Positions 17,088-26,702 are shown, counted from the stretch's first letter. The stretch is 26,767 nt of DNA from an uncultured Clostridia bacterium (GCA_947627335.1 CANQVQ010000007.1:1-26767), one strand, 5' to 3'. The notes: a model not told the origin generated them from the sequence alone. Numbers and translations: made by a program.

Positions 17088-20000
17088 ATGAACGATGAAT
17101 ACATCGCTTCCCGGATGAATGACTATCTTCATAAGGCTGCGCAAGCGCTGGCGTCGTGGCTTTCCGTGCTGTTGCCAAAATCCGGAGAAAATTGGTGGGA
17201 GGAGTGCGTACTCTCCAATTTGAGCGATCCCCAAAGAGAATGCATTGAGGAAAAAGGTATCGTCAGGCTGGAAGAGTTGGACCTTGCAACGCTTCTTCGA
17301 ATTGCCAATAAGTCGTGGCATACAATGTGTAGCTATACCCATCTTTCAAACAGTGAGCGGGAGTGCATCCGAGATATGATCCGCGTCCGAAACAATTGGG
17401 CGCACATCGGAACAGAACTTCCCGGCAAGGATACTGTCATCTCTGACATCGAATGCCTTATTCGATTCTTCAAACAGATGAATCAGAACAGTTTGGTTTC
17501 CGATTTGGAGCTATTAAAGATCCGTGCGGAGCAGCCCGAAACATTCAAAAATGAAACGCTGCAGACAGCAATCCGCTCAACGACGCGTGAGACGAAAAAT
17601 GCGGATACTATAGTCGAACCGAATCTTATTGAGGAGAGTGGTATTGCCGAGAGAAGTCTCGTCTACATCGTCGGTAATCCAGATGTCCGAGGCATGGTGT
17701 ACGCTGTTACGCAGCTCGGTGACATAAAAAAATATGAAGTATTTGTCGAAGGCACGCTGAAAACCTATTACGAAGGGCAGATTGCTCTGGTAAATAGTAC
17801 GCCCGAATATGAGTGGGTAGATTCTGAAACGCTGCGAAGCTATCTGTCCGCCTACCAAATCAACAATCCGTCCGCCGGAAATTTGTACTCTCTTAATGCC
17901 GCCCGTATCGACTTTGTTCCCTATCAGTTTCGACCGGCATTGAAACTGATAAAAGCAGACGAGCCGAGGATTTTGATTGCAGACAGCGTCGGTGTCGGTA
18001 AAACCATCGAGGCCGGTTTGATTATCAAAGAGTTACAGGCACGCTCTGATTTGGAAACCATTATGATCATATGCCCGAAGCCTCTCGTTGCGGACCGCAA
18101 ATGGGAAAATGAAATGAAGCGCTTCGACGAGGAGTTCACGCCCCTGGACGGCGATACGCTCCGACAAATCATTTCCGATACCGACCGCGACGGGGAATGG
18201 CCCGCTCGGTATGGAAAGGTTATCGTTCCGTATTCCATTCTGGACGCAAGAACATATCACGGGAATTCGTCTAAGCGCCACAAAGGTTTTGGTCTCGAAC
18301 AATTAGACCCCGCACCGCATTTTGATTTGGTCATCATTGATGAAGCGCATCATCTACGCAATGGCAGCATGGAGAAGGAAAAGGCATTTGCATACAAGTT
18401 CGTCCATTACTTTTGTCAGCATGCCGATGCCGTTGTAATGCTGACCGCCACCCCGCTGCAGACAAGCAACGACGACCTCTACACGTTACTCAATCTGTTA
18501 CGTCCGGATGTTGTGATCGATAAGAAGAGTTTTATGATGATGGCACGTCCGAATCCGTATATTTCGCAATGCTCCCACATCGTTCGCGCCGCAAAAGAAA
18601 ACTGGAAAACGGAAGCGTTGGAAACGCTGGATGGTGTTCTCACGACGCAATGGGGCGAAAATGTAATCGCAAGAAATCCGGTGTTTGAACAGATCCGAGC
18701 GATTCTCAAGCAGGATACCGTTACTCGTGAGGAACGGGTAAAGCTCATCACCGATATTGAATCTCTCCACAGTTTCAATATGATGCTCAACCGAACGCGC
18801 AGAAAGGATATTCAGGATTTCTGCATTCGAAGGACGTATACGCTGGAAAGCGATTTCACTTTTCAGCAGCGAGAACTCCATGACGCGCTGCTGGCATTTG
18901 AAGTTGCGGCTCTGTCCAAATTGCATGGCGATCGCGGCGTCAAATTCATGATGTCAACGATTCGCCGACAGGCCGCAAGCTGCATTTTTGGTCTCGCTCC
19001 ACACATTCGGGCTATTATTGACCGCAGATTTGAACAGATGGCGGACGACCCGGAGTTTGATTTCGATGATAGCGAATTCAGCGCAACGGACTTGGAAACA
19101 TTTCGCTCCATTACAAAGGGCATCCTGGAAATGGCGGAAAATCTGCCGGAAGAGGACCCGAAATTCGATGGGGTGCTCCAGATCATCCGTGAAAAGCAAA
19201 AAGCGGAAAACAATAAAATCATTCTGTTCAGCACCTTCCGGTATACGTTGTATTATCTCAAGAAAAAACTGCGCGAAGCAGGGCTTCGCGTCGAACAAAT
19301 CGACGGCAGCATAAAAAACGACGATCGGTTGGATTTCCGAGCACGATTTGAACTCCCAAAGAATCATCCGAAAGCCATTGACATCATGCTCTTCGCCGAA
19401 GTCGGCTCTGAAGGCTTGGACTACCAGTTCTGCGACATGATGATAAACTATGACCTGCCGTGGAATCCCATGCGCATTGAACAACGAATCGGTCGCATTG
19501 ACCGTCGAGGACAAGGAAGCGAAGTCGTCAACATCTATAACGTTATCACCAGAGATACGATAGATGCGGATATTTATAACCGTTGCCTCTCCCGTATCGG
19601 CGTCTTTGAAGGAAGCATCGGGGAGTGCGAGGAAATTCTCGGCGAAATCGGGAAACAAATCGAACTGATTGCGCTGGATAGCAACCTTACGGACGCGGAA
19701 CGGAAAGAAAAGTTAGAACAGATGGCGGATAACGAAGTGCGCAAGGTTCAAGAATTGAACAAATTGGAAAGCGAGGAGAAGGAGTTATTCGGATTTGATT
19801 TGTCGAATTATACCGTATCGAAAGAGATCCAAGAAGCGGAAAGTCCTTTCCTATCCGCCGGAAGCATTCAACATCTTGTGGAAATGTATTTCAAGCAGCG
19901 CCTGGGCGGAAACAATTATATCCTCGGGAGTTCCGCGTTAAAAACACTGCGTCTCAGCGCGACGGCACGCTCCGAGATCCTGTCAGACCTAAGACGTCTA

Positions 20001-20714
20001 TCCAGCCTGCGAAACAGCCTGCGAAGGAACTGGGAAACTTATCTCAAGGGCGACGAACCGACGCATTCCCTTACGTTCGACGCGGAAACGGCGGAAAGGA
20101 ATCGGTCGGCATTCTTCATCACCCCGATGCATCCCCTGGTTAAGCAAGCGGCGGCCCATTTTGCGACCAACAAGCTCGTATATATTCATCTCAAATATTA
20201 CTCCGACGAAATTCCTGCCGGCGATTATCCGGCATCCATCTATGCGTGGGATTACATCGGAATTCGTTCCAATTTCAAATTGGTCACGATTTGCAAAGAA
20301 CCGAGGCTTGAAGCCATCCTCCCCGAATACATCCAGACCGCCTCCGCGGTAACGTATTCCGCAAAGCTGAAACCGGAAGCATGGGACGCCTTGGAGGAAC
20401 GTCACGTCCGGTTGTGGCAAGCAGAAAAGACTCGACACACGAAATCCACGAGGCAAATTGCTCGTTTCAAATTAGAAAGCTTGAAAAATAACTACCAAAA
20501 TCGGAAGATGGTCTTGGAAAGGGTGATTGCGGAAGCCACCAATGACCAAATCGCGGTTTCTCGGCGGTCGGAATTGGAAAATGCCACGCAACGGTATCAA
20601 GAGAAAGTTGCGGAAATTGAAGCGAAAATCGCAAAAGCAGACATACACACCACTTTGATTGCAAACGGCGTTATTACTGTTAAGAAAAGAGGCGGACATT
20701 TTGAAAATTGCTGA
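17088..20714 (+). CDS. Swt1-type HEPN / SNF2-family helicase protein
   Basis: A 1208-residue two-part protein, probably cytoplasmic and acting on nucleic acids. Residues 1 to about 130 resemble the Swt1-like HEPN domain (ENWWEECVLSNL, later IRVRNNWAHIG). R101 and H106 form the R-x4-H motif of HEPN ribonucleases. Residues from about 265 are an SNF2/RapA-type helicase: motif I ADSVGVGKT (298-306), DEAH (418-421), TATPLQ (453-458), then GSEGLDYQ (773-780) and QRIGRIDRRGQ (799-809). The last 350 residues are helical and charged with no family I recognise. The ATG follows GGTGAG. It overlaps the next gene by 14 bases. SNF2 enzymes of this shape occur in defence systems such as DISARM (DrmD). Base composition is lower in GC than the mgl operon, suggesting transfer. 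Confidence 0.88.
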   Translation: MNDEYIASRMNDYLHKAAQALASWLSVLLPKSGENWWEECVLSNLSDPQRECIEEKGIVRLEELDLATLLRIANKSWHTMCSYTHLSNSERECIRDMIRVRNNWAHIGTELPGKDTVISDIECLIRFFKQMNQNSLVSDLELLKIRAEQPETFKNETLQTAIRSTTRETKNADTIVEPNLIEESGIAERSLVYIVGNPDVRGMVYAVTQLGDIKKYEVFVEGTLKTYYEGQIALVNSTPEYEWVDSETLRSYLSAYQINNPSAGNLYSLNAARIDFVPYQFRPALKLIKADEPRILIADSVGVGKTIEAGLIIKELQARSDLETIMIICPKPLVADRKWENEMKRFDEEFTPLDGDTLRQIISDTDRDGEWPARYGKVIVPYSILDARTYHGNSSKRHKGFGLEQLDPAPHFDLVIIDEAHHLRNGSMEKEKAFAYKFVHYFCQHADAVVMLTATPLQTSNDDLYTLLNLLRPDVVIDKKSFMMMARPNPYISQCSHIVRAAKENWKTEALETLDGVLTTQWGENVIARNPVFEQIRAILKQDTVTREERVKLITDIESLHSFNMMLNRTRRKDIQDFCIRRTYTLESDFTFQQRELHDALLAFEVAALSKLHGDRGVKFMMSTIRRQAASCIFGLAPHIRAIIDRRFEQMADDPEFDFDDSEFSATDLETFRSITKGILEMAENLPEEDPKFDGVLQIIREKQKAENNKIILFSTFRYTLYYLKKKLREAGLRVEQIDGSIKNDDRLDFRARFELPKNHPKAIDIMLFAEVGSEGLDYQFCDMMINYDLPWNPMRIEQRIGRIDRRGQGSEVVNIYNVITRDTIDADIYNRCLSRIGVFEGSIGECEEILGEIGKQIELIALDSNLTDAERKEKLEQMADNEVRKVQELNKLESEEKELFGFDLSNYTVSKEIQEAESPFLSAGSIQHLVEMYFKQRLGGNNYILGSSALKTLRLSATARSEILSDLRRLSSLRNSLRRNWETYLKGDEPTHSLTFDAETAERNRSAFFITPMHPLVKQAAAHFATNKLVYIHLKYYSDEIPAGDYPASIYAWDYIGIRSNFKLVTICKEPRLEAILPEYIQTASAVTYSAKLKPEAWDALEERHVRLWQAEKTRHTKSTRQIARFKLESLKNNYQNRKMVLERVIAEATNDQIAVSRRSELENATQRYQEKVAEIEAKIAKADIHTTLIANGVITVKKRGGHFENC

Positions 20715-23700
20715 CAAAATCATTCAAAATCAAAACCGAGACGGGATGCTCCGGCGATCTCTCGAACGAAACATTCAGCTCTATACGGATAAATCTCACT
20801 TTATCTATGAGTTGCTTCAGAACGCGGAAGACGCAGGCGCGACCAAGATTCGGTTTGTCCAATACGCCAACAGACTGGAAGTGATGCACGACGGAAAAGC
20901 GTTCACTACGGAGAATCTGCAATGCCTGTGCGACATAGGTCGATCGGATAAGGTGAATAATCTAAACCAGATCGGCGAGTTCGGCGTCGGCTTCAAGTCG
21001 GTGTTTAGCATTTGTGAAACGGTTCGGCTATACAGCTCTCCGCGCAAGAAAGAAATGGCGGATAATTGCCAATCTTTTTCCGTAGAGATAACGGACTTCA
21101 CAAAACCGGTAGATATTTCTGCCGGCGAAATTCCGGTCGGCTATACGACGCTTTTTGTGTTTCCATACAGCGTTGGATTCCAATTTTCCGGGTTCAAAAA
21201 TATTCCTGCAGTAAACGAAGCTATTGCAAAGCGGCTCAAAAACCTCGGTGCGACAACGCTCCTGTTCATGCGTCACCTCGAAAACATTGCATATGAAATC
21301 AAGATCTCCGGCAGAGAAGCGTCCGGCGAATATCTACTCGACGCAGAGCCGATAAGTGATCACTGTACCCGCGTGTCGGCAATCGGGAGGGAAAATGGCA
21401 GGAAAACCGAGCCACTGTCGTTCCTGAAATTTTCGATGCCGATCAATTCAAGAGAATCCAGCCGAACAATTGACATCGCCTTTACTGTCGCAACCGGCAA
21501 AGGCGGAAAAACCATTTTTCGGAAAGCCCCCAATCCGTATATCTCCGTTTATTTTCCGACAGAAACCGAAAGCAAGCTCAATTTTATTGTTCAAGGACCG
21601 TTTCGCACAACCCCAAACCGAAGCAGCGTCCCTGCGGACGAGGAGGAAAACGAGGTTTTGGTCGGTCTGATGTCGAAACTCCTCAGGCAAAGTGTTCTCG
21701 AATTACGCGATATGGGGCTTTTGAACTTGAGCTTTATACAGATATTACCACTTGATGAAGATAACTTCCGCATCTATCCGCTTTTCCGTCCGTTGTATTC
21801 GGAAATCAAGAACTTGCTGAAAACGGAATGCGTTTTGCCGGTAAACGATGGGGACGGGTATACCGCGTCCGCCAATGCCATGATTGCGCGAAGCAAAGAG
21901 ATTGCAACACTCCTGCCCGGCGATTCCCTCTCGGAACTTATCAATGACGGAAAGCACTATGAATGGCTTCCCGTTTCCTTGACGGAAACGGGTCCATACA
22001 AAGATATATACCGCTATTTTTCTGATTCATTAAAAATCAAAGTTATTCGCCCGGAGGATCTTGGAAAATACTTTACCAATAATTGTGGCTTCCTGGAAGG
22101 ACGGGATAACGACTGGTTTATTAAACTTTACAAGTTTTTTGAAACGATCCCGAATATTTTCTATGAATCAAATTACAGAAACCTTCTTGATGCCGTAATC
22201 GTCCGCACGGCGTCAAACCGTATGATCGCTCCTTATCGAAAGACCTATTCTTCTACTTCTTATCAGACTTCCTATCTGCCCAATGTTTTTTTGCCGGCGC
22301 AGAAATCGATTCAGCCGGATGCGGACGACGTGGAATTTGTTCATCCGGATCTTTACGAAAAATGCCGTTCCTTTTTCGAGAATGTTCTGCACCTGAAAGC
22401 ACCCGATATGTATGATCATTTCATAAAATCTCTCGAAAAACGGTACGCCGACACAGGCTTTAATGGTATTTTCGAGGAGCATATTCAGGACATTCGCAAG
22501 CTCGTCATGTATTTCAAAAATCCCGAGCGCAAAAATGACCTAATAAAAATCGTTCGGAAATCCTTTTGCATAAAATGTCGGTCGGCGGGCAAGACCCATT
22601 GGATTCCGCCTTATTCGACGGAAATTCGGTTTCCGAAATCCGAGAATGGGTTAATGCTGGAGCAGTACTACAAAGGGATTGTGCCGAACACCTGGTTTGT
22701 CGATTTAGAGGCATACCAATCAGCCGGAATTACTTTTGATGACCTACGGACTCTTGGCGTCACCGATAAAATCATAACCGGAGAGGATGCAACCCATGGA
22801 ACTTATAAAACCGGAAACCCCGGACGGCAACCGGAGTGGAGAGCAAACGGGGACTTCCTCTGGAACTTTGGAATTGACAAATTGGATGATGCTCTCCTCT
22901 ATATTTCGCAACATCCAGAAGCGCAGGATGCTCTCATAAAATCACAGGTGATTTTCAAAACGCTGCAGGAAAATACATCCCGTCTCTGCGGAACCGTTTC
23001 TATAGGTGGGAATATTCCTGATAAGAACCGCAAATATGCCGAAATAATACGCGTGTTAAATAAGGAAAGACCCACTTTTCGGCGATCTCTCAATTCCGAT
23101 TGGGATGGGAAATGGCTCTACACGGAATCCGGAGAGTTGGTTTCTCATAAAGCCATATCGAAACACGATTTGAACAAGGCTCTGTACGGAAAAGTCAGTC
23201 TTGATTCCAATCTTTACGAGCTGCTCGGATTCAAGAAAGGAGAAATCGACCGACATGAGGACATCGTCAAAGATTACGATGCCCTGCCGGACGAAAAGAA
23301 ACGTTCTTATTTTGAAATTGAGCTCGAACGCCGCTATCACATTACGCCGGAACAGCTCCGTGCATTTGAAGGCATATCCCATCAGGAAAATGCCGACGAT
23401 GGATCCGAAGAGGATGCGTTTGCATTTCCAACCGATTCCGTCAAGAATTGGGAGGCGCTGAAAAAGCATGCCGCTCAAATACTGTCCTATGCCAGTCCTA
23501 CCATATACGAGACTGTTGTCAGGCGAATCCGCACCAGTCGTCCGCAGGAGGATATTCGCGCATATCTGATGAATAGGTATCGTGTCAACTCGTCCGATCA
23601 GTATGCCTGCCAGCTTTGCCATAAACCATTCTTCAATGTGAATGTGGAAGTGTGCCAACTGGAAAAAAACCCGGATGTGGAACTCGACCCATTGAATGTT

Positions 23701-24234
23701 TGTCTTTGTTCGAATTGCGCGGCAAAGTTTAGAGCACTGCGAAACAATAAAGATTTGTCCGAAAGGCTTATACATTCCATTCTCAATGTGTCCGAAAATG
23801 AGATCGAGGAGAACAGCCATATCTCGGTCTCTGTCGACGACTATGATTTTTGGTTCACCCCGATCCATATTGCCGAAATCATAGAACTGCTCAAATTGAA
23901 AAGCAAAGCTAAAGAAAAATGCAAAGCACTATCACAAACCATAAGCCCGCCCAAATCAAAACCGTCGGAGCAAAATACGGCTGCTCCCGTGCAGTCCGCG
24001 AGGGAAGAACCGCCGCTTTCGGGGGAAGAAGGGCCGCAGAGTGATACAAGCGCATCTGACAATCTTATCGGCAAACGAATCTTCCATAAAACAGAAAAGG
24101 CATACGCCCGCGTTATTGAATGTAACGGTGACCATATCGTCTTGCGTTTTGAGAGCGGGCACAAATCAGGCCGGAATATCACATACAGCCGAGACAAGTG
24201 CTTAGATAACGGTTGGATCGAGGTTGTCGACTGA
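20701..24234 (+). CDS. Sacsin-like (Hsp90-fold) ATPase with C-terminal zinc motif
   Basis: A 1177-residue protein with an N-terminal GHKL ATPase of the sacsin type. The N box is ELLQNAEDAGA (37-47), followed by MHDGKAF (62-68) and IGEFGVGFKSVF (91-102), the ATP-lid glycines. The long middle has no domain I recognise. C970/C973 and C1003/C1006 form a CxxC...CxxC zinc site that looks HNH-like but lacks the catalytic His residues; then comes a Pro/Ser-rich linker and a small beta-rich end of about 60 residues. I chose a TTG start at 20701, six bases after GAGGCGG; an earlier TTG at 20659 would lengthen it by 14 residues. The start overlaps the helicase stop by 14 bases, so the two are translated together. 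Sacsin-like ATPases occur in phage-defence loci such as Tiamat. Function here is inferred. Confidence 0.85.
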   Translation: MKIADKIIQNQNRDGMLRRSLERNIQLYTDKSHFIYELLQNAEDAGATKIRFVQYANRLEVMHDGKAFTTENLQCLCDIGRSDKVNNLNQIGEFGVGFKSVFSICETVRLYSSPRKKEMADNCQSFSVEITDFTKPVDISAGEIPVGYTTLFVFPYSVGFQFSGFKNIPAVNEAIAKRLKNLGATTLLFMRHLENIAYEIKISGREASGEYLLDAEPISDHCTRVSAIGRENGRKTEPLSFLKFSMPINSRESSRTIDIAFTVATGKGGKTIFRKAPNPYISVYFPTETESKLNFIVQGPFRTTPNRSSVPADEEENEVLVGLMSKLLRQSVLELRDMGLLNLSFIQILPLDEDNFRIYPLFRPLYSEIKNLLKTECVLPVNDGDGYTASANAMIARSKEIATLLPGDSLSELINDGKHYEWLPVSLTETGPYKDIYRYFSDSLKIKVIRPEDLGKYFTNNCGFLEGRDNDWFIKLYKFFETIPNIFYESNYRNLLDAVIVRTASNRMIAPYRKTYSSTSYQTSYLPNVFLPAQKSIQPDADDVEFVHPDLYEKCRSFFENVLHLKAPDMYDHFIKSLEKRYADTGFNGIFEEHIQDIRKLVMYFKNPERKNDLIKIVRKSFCIKCRSAGKTHWIPPYSTEIRFPKSENGLMLEQYYKGIVPNTWFVDLEAYQSAGITFDDLRTLGVTDKIITGEDATHGTYKTGNPGRQPEWRANGDFLWNFGIDKLDDALLYISQHPEAQDALIKSQVIFKTLQENTSRLCGTVSIGGNIPDKNRKYAEIIRVLNKERPTFRRSLNSDWDGKWLYTESGELVSHKAISKHDLNKALYGKVSLDSNLYELLGFKKGEIDRHEDIVKDYDALPDEKKRSYFEIELERRYHITPEQLRAFEGISHQENADDGSEEDAFAFPTDSVKNWEALKKHAAQILSYASPTIYETVVRRIRTSRPQEDIRAYLMNRYRVNSSDQYACQLCHKPFFNVNVEVCQLEKNPDVELDPLNVCLCSNCAAKFRALRNNKDLSERLIHSILNVSENEIEENSHISVSVDDYDFWFTPIHIAEIIELLKLKSKAKEKCKALSQTISPPKSKPSEQNTAAPVQSAREEPPLSGEEGPQSDTSASDNLIGKRIFHKTEKAYARVIECNGDHIVLRFESGHKSGRNITYSRDKCLDNGWIEVVD

Positions 24235-24258
24235 TATTTTTCATTTTTCTCTATCAAT

Positions 24259-24489
24259 TTTGAAAAGCCGAACGAAGAAGTCGGAGGATTTCAAAAAAGC
24301 GGCGACGCCTGTTTAACCGAAGTTATGTATCGTCTGGATCACACCTGCCAAACAAACCTACAGTACGTCTACCGCCGGATGAAGCACCGCGACGGGACTT
24401 TGCAGTCCCTTTCGGACAGATCGCATCGAACAGTTGATCCTGTTCAAGGAAAGCCCGCGGAGTATTTCAAAATAACGTATTGCATTTAA
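24259..24489 (+). pseudogene. Transposase remnant (IS481-like N-terminal part)
   Basis: An open frame, with an ATG at 24325, encodes TCQTNLQYVYRRMKHRDGTL then QSLSDRSHRTVDPVQGKP before stopping at 24489. It resembles the helix-turn-helix end of IS481-type transposases (NRQYIYRWxKRYDGTLxSLxDRSHRP), cut before the DDE catalytic core. No inverted repeats are seen. It occupies most of the gap between the sacsin-like gene and the ADP-ribosylglycohydrolase gene; the remainder holds only a promoter-less AT-rich stretch. Confidence 0.55.
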
Positions 24490-24576
24490 GATTCTGACAT
24501 TGGAATCAAAAAAGACAAATCATGCAGAAATTTTTACAGATTATGCATCACAGATGGTTCGGAGAGGAGGATAGCA

Positions 24577-25689
24577 ATGCGTGACTTAAATAAATTCAAA
24601 GGATGCTTGATTGGCGGTGCCGTCGGCGACGCCCTTGGATATGCGGTTGAATTTCTGCCGACATCTTCTATCTTTCAAAAGTATGGGGAAAACGGAATCA
24701 CGGAATATGAGCTGCATCACGGTATCGCGGAAATATCCGATGATACGCAGATGACGTTGTTCACATCGACAGGACTCCTTGTCGGCACGACACGTAGTAT
24801 GACACGCGGGATCAGAGGCGATTATGCCGACTACATCGCAAACAGCTACATGGGCTGGTATCGAACGCAGACCGAAAAGTATCCCTTGCCAGGTGAATTT
24901 CATTATTCGTGGCTGGTAAATGTCCCTGAACTGTTCAGCCGCAGGGCACCGGGAAATACCTGCCTGACCGCTTTGGAGCAAGGCGGGAACGGAAGAATTG
25001 ACAAACCTATCAATCGCAGCAAGGGTTGCGGCGGCGTCATGCGTGTGGCTCCTATCGGGATATACTTTACAGATAAAAACTACCCGGAAAAAGAAATAGA
25101 TGCCATCGGCGCGAGAGCTGCCGCGTTAACACACGGACACGAATTGGGATACATACCCGCAGCCATGCTGGTACACATTCTTCAGCGGATCACAAATCAT
25201 GGGGAGACCATATTTGATGCGGTTCAGGATGCACTGGTTGCCATTCCCTCGCTTTTTCCGAAGGCAAAACATATGAAGAAACTTATCAACCTCCTGCAAA
25301 AAGCCATGCGTCTTTCGAAAGACCAGACGGATGACCCGGATGCAATCCGGCAGCTCGGAGAAGGTTGGGTGGCAGAGGAAACGCTTGCTATCGCTGTTTA
25401 CTGTGCACTGAAATATGCCGATGACTTTGAAAAAGGGATCATAGCTGCCGTCAATCACGATGGAGACAGCGACTCCACAGGGGCCGTCGCCGGTAATCTT
25501 CTTGGCACCGCACTTGGCTTTGATGCCATTCCCCAAAAATATACCGATAAGCTGGAACTGAAAGATATTATTCTTGAAATAGCTGAAGATCTCTGCCATG
25601 ATTGCCGGATTTCCAACTATGGTCCGAGGGATCGCTCGTGGGAAAGAAAATACATCGAAATGACCTATAGTAAGGACACTAATAACTGA
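24577..25689 (+). CDS. ADP-ribosylglycohydrolase family protein
   Basis: A 370-residue member of the DraG/ARH family, which removes ADP-ribose from proteins, nucleic acids or small molecules using two metal ions. The metal-site motifs are present: GCLIGGAVGDALGYA near the N-terminus, ISDDTQMT (around residue 55) and NHDGDSDSTGAVAGNLLG (around 310), with the late Asp-x-Asp. The length is normal, so it is probably active. The ATG at 24577 follows GAGAGGAGG. It stands alone, separated from the two-gene unit by a transposase remnant, with the same AT-rich composition. Its substrate is unknown; reversal of toxin or defence ADP-ribosylation is possible, but the family also has housekeeping roles. 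Confidence 0.93.
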   Translation: MRDLNKFKGCLIGGAVGDALGYAVEFLPTSSIFQKYGENGITEYELHHGIAEISDDTQMTLFTSTGLLVGTTRSMTRGIRGDYADYIANSYMGWYRTQTEKYPLPGEFHYSWLVNVPELFSRRAPGNTCLTALEQGGNGRIDKPINRSKGCGGVMRVAPIGIYFTDKNYPEKEIDAIGARAAALTHGHELGYIPAAMLVHILQRITNHGETIFDAVQDALVAIPSLFPKAKHMKKLINLLQKAMRLSKDQTDDPDAIRQLGEGWVAEETLAIAVYCALKYADDFEKGIIAAVNHDGDSDSTGAVAGNLLGTALGFDAIPQKYTDKLELKDIILEIAEDLCHDCRISNYGPRDRSWERKYIEMTYSKDTNN

Positions 25690-26109
25690 GTGCCGGAGTT
25701 GAACTTTTCAGGGATTTCTGCACCTTTCAATTTTCATTTCCCGTGCGCTCCAAGGCTCTGGCGGTGATTTATATCCGACAGCCAGTGCCTCAGCAACCGC
25801 ATAAAAGCACGAACTCCTAAAGTCAATATGCGCCCCAAAAGCCAGACACTTTTGAGGTGCATATTTTATGGCAAAACCCATGGCTTCCGGCCGGTACTTC
25901 GAAAATCCGTCCCGGTCAAATGTCAGCAAACTGCTTTGGCGTATGGAACGAAGGAGCGCGTGAAAAAGGTTTCGGTCGGCAACGACTACGCACCAGCGAC
26001 CGTTCGTTAAAAGTGGTGGATTCAAAACCCTTTGAAAGCCCAACCGAGCGTGGAAAACGCGTGCCTCGAAATGCCGAAATCCGCACCGCTGAAAGCAAAG
26101 AAATAAGCG
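25690..26109. other. Stretch without a convincing gene
   Basis: Overlapping frames on both strands here encode basic, unmatched sequence with no ribosome site. The end of the longest minus-strand frame (AEALAVGYKSPPEPWSAREM) looks somewhat protein-like and could be the tail of a decayed gene. I cannot assign it. Confidence 0.4.
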
Positions 26110-26143
26110 AAAAACGCTCCCGGGACGGTCATCCCGGGGGCGT
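26110..26143 (-). terminator. Strong terminator for minus-strand transcripts
   Basis: A 12-bp stem, ACGCTCCCGGGA (26114-26125) and TCCCGGGGGCGT (26132-26143), with a six-base loop and one G-U pair. On the minus strand it ends in a T run. It would end transcripts from the small minus-strand frames at the right edge. Confidence 0.85.
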
Positions 26144-26302
26144 TGGTCTAACTGCAATGAAAACGATTTTTTCGACAATTTTGGATGAAGATTTAAACAC
26201 TCGGGGTATTTTTTGATTGTCCGCACGGCGCCGGAATTTGTGTTGCCACTGGTGACATAAATTTGTTGTCATTTTAGAACTTTATAGAAAACATATCAAA
26301 AG

Positions 26303-26538
26303 TCAATTAATAATATCCTTCATTTTTAAAATCTCTTTCGCGATACTGACATCCATTGCCTTTGCTTCCACGCTTTGAAGTTGCTTTTGCTCAACGGTGT
26401 CTATATAGACGAGCGCCTCACCACGATGTTCCTCCGGAATCGATTGCTCTTTTGCACATTTCATCACATCACCGACGAATATTATGCTGTAAGCCCTGCT
26501 TTGTGTATTAAAAAGAAATCTCTTAAATCGTATCCCAT
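26303..26538 (-). pseudogene. Small hypothetical protein, probably frameshifted
   Basis: The ATG at 26538 (MGYDLRDFFLIHKAGLTA, then stop) has a strong GAGGAGG ribosome site but yields only 18 residues. In a second frame the sequence continues as IIFVGDVMKCAKEQS and onward to a stop at 26303; its own ATG at 26464 would give 53 residues, rich in Glu and Lys, with little ribosome site. One base change near 26480 would join them into a protein of roughly 77 residues. Either this is a broken gene, or the second frame is separately translated. I do not recognise the family. Transcription would end at the hairpin at 26110-26143. Confidence 0.45.
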
Positions 26539-26540
26539 GT

Positions 26541-26587
26541 GGTGGTCCTCCTCACTTTGTTGTATTATTGTATTATGTGATACCACC
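26541..26587 (-). promoter_or_regulatory. Inverted repeat that could hide the ribosome site
   Basis: GGTGGT (26541-26546) and ACCACC (26582-26587) can pair around the GAGGAGG site of the ATG at 26538. The loop is 35 bases, so the fold is only possible, not certain. Confidence 0.3.
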
Positions 26588-26626
26588 TAATATCTGTTGG
26601 ATATGTTGTTTTTTCTTTATTCATAT
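26567..26626 (-). CDS. Very short reading frame with good ribosome site
   Basis: MNKEKTTYPTDIRWYHIIQ (19 residues) starts at an ATG preceded by AAAGGAG and ends just before the next small frame. The peptide is rich in Lys, Thr and Tyr, with no family I know. It could be a leader peptide that controls the following frame, or the truncated start of a decayed gene. Confidence 0.4.
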
Positions 26627-26655
26627 TTGCTCCTTTTCTATCTTTGACTTTATTT

Positions 26656-26689
26656 CGTCCACTAACAAATGGACGGTTGTCCCGGGACA
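26656..26689. repeat. Two adjacent palindromes
   Basis: CGTCCA-N8-TGGACG (26656-26675) lies three bases from the perfect 12-bp palindrome TGTCCCGGGACA (26678-26689). They sit between the tail of an edge gene and the small minus-strand frames. They may be a regulator or recombinase site. Confidence 0.6.
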
Positions 26690-26702
26690 CATTTTGCTGG
26701 GG

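Noticed and set aside
16828..17178. A 116-codon minus-strand open frame before the HEPN-helicase gene
   Set aside because: It covers that gene's promoter and start, and its sequence is AT-rich and matches nothing known to me.
25857..26216. A 119-codon plus-strand open frame
   Set aside because: It spans the same terminator hairpin and looks like low-complexity basic sequence.
25708..26226. A 172-codon minus-strand open frame
   Set aside because: It reads through a strong terminator hairpin, lacks a ribosome site and has no similarity I recognise, apart from a possibly real last 30 residues.
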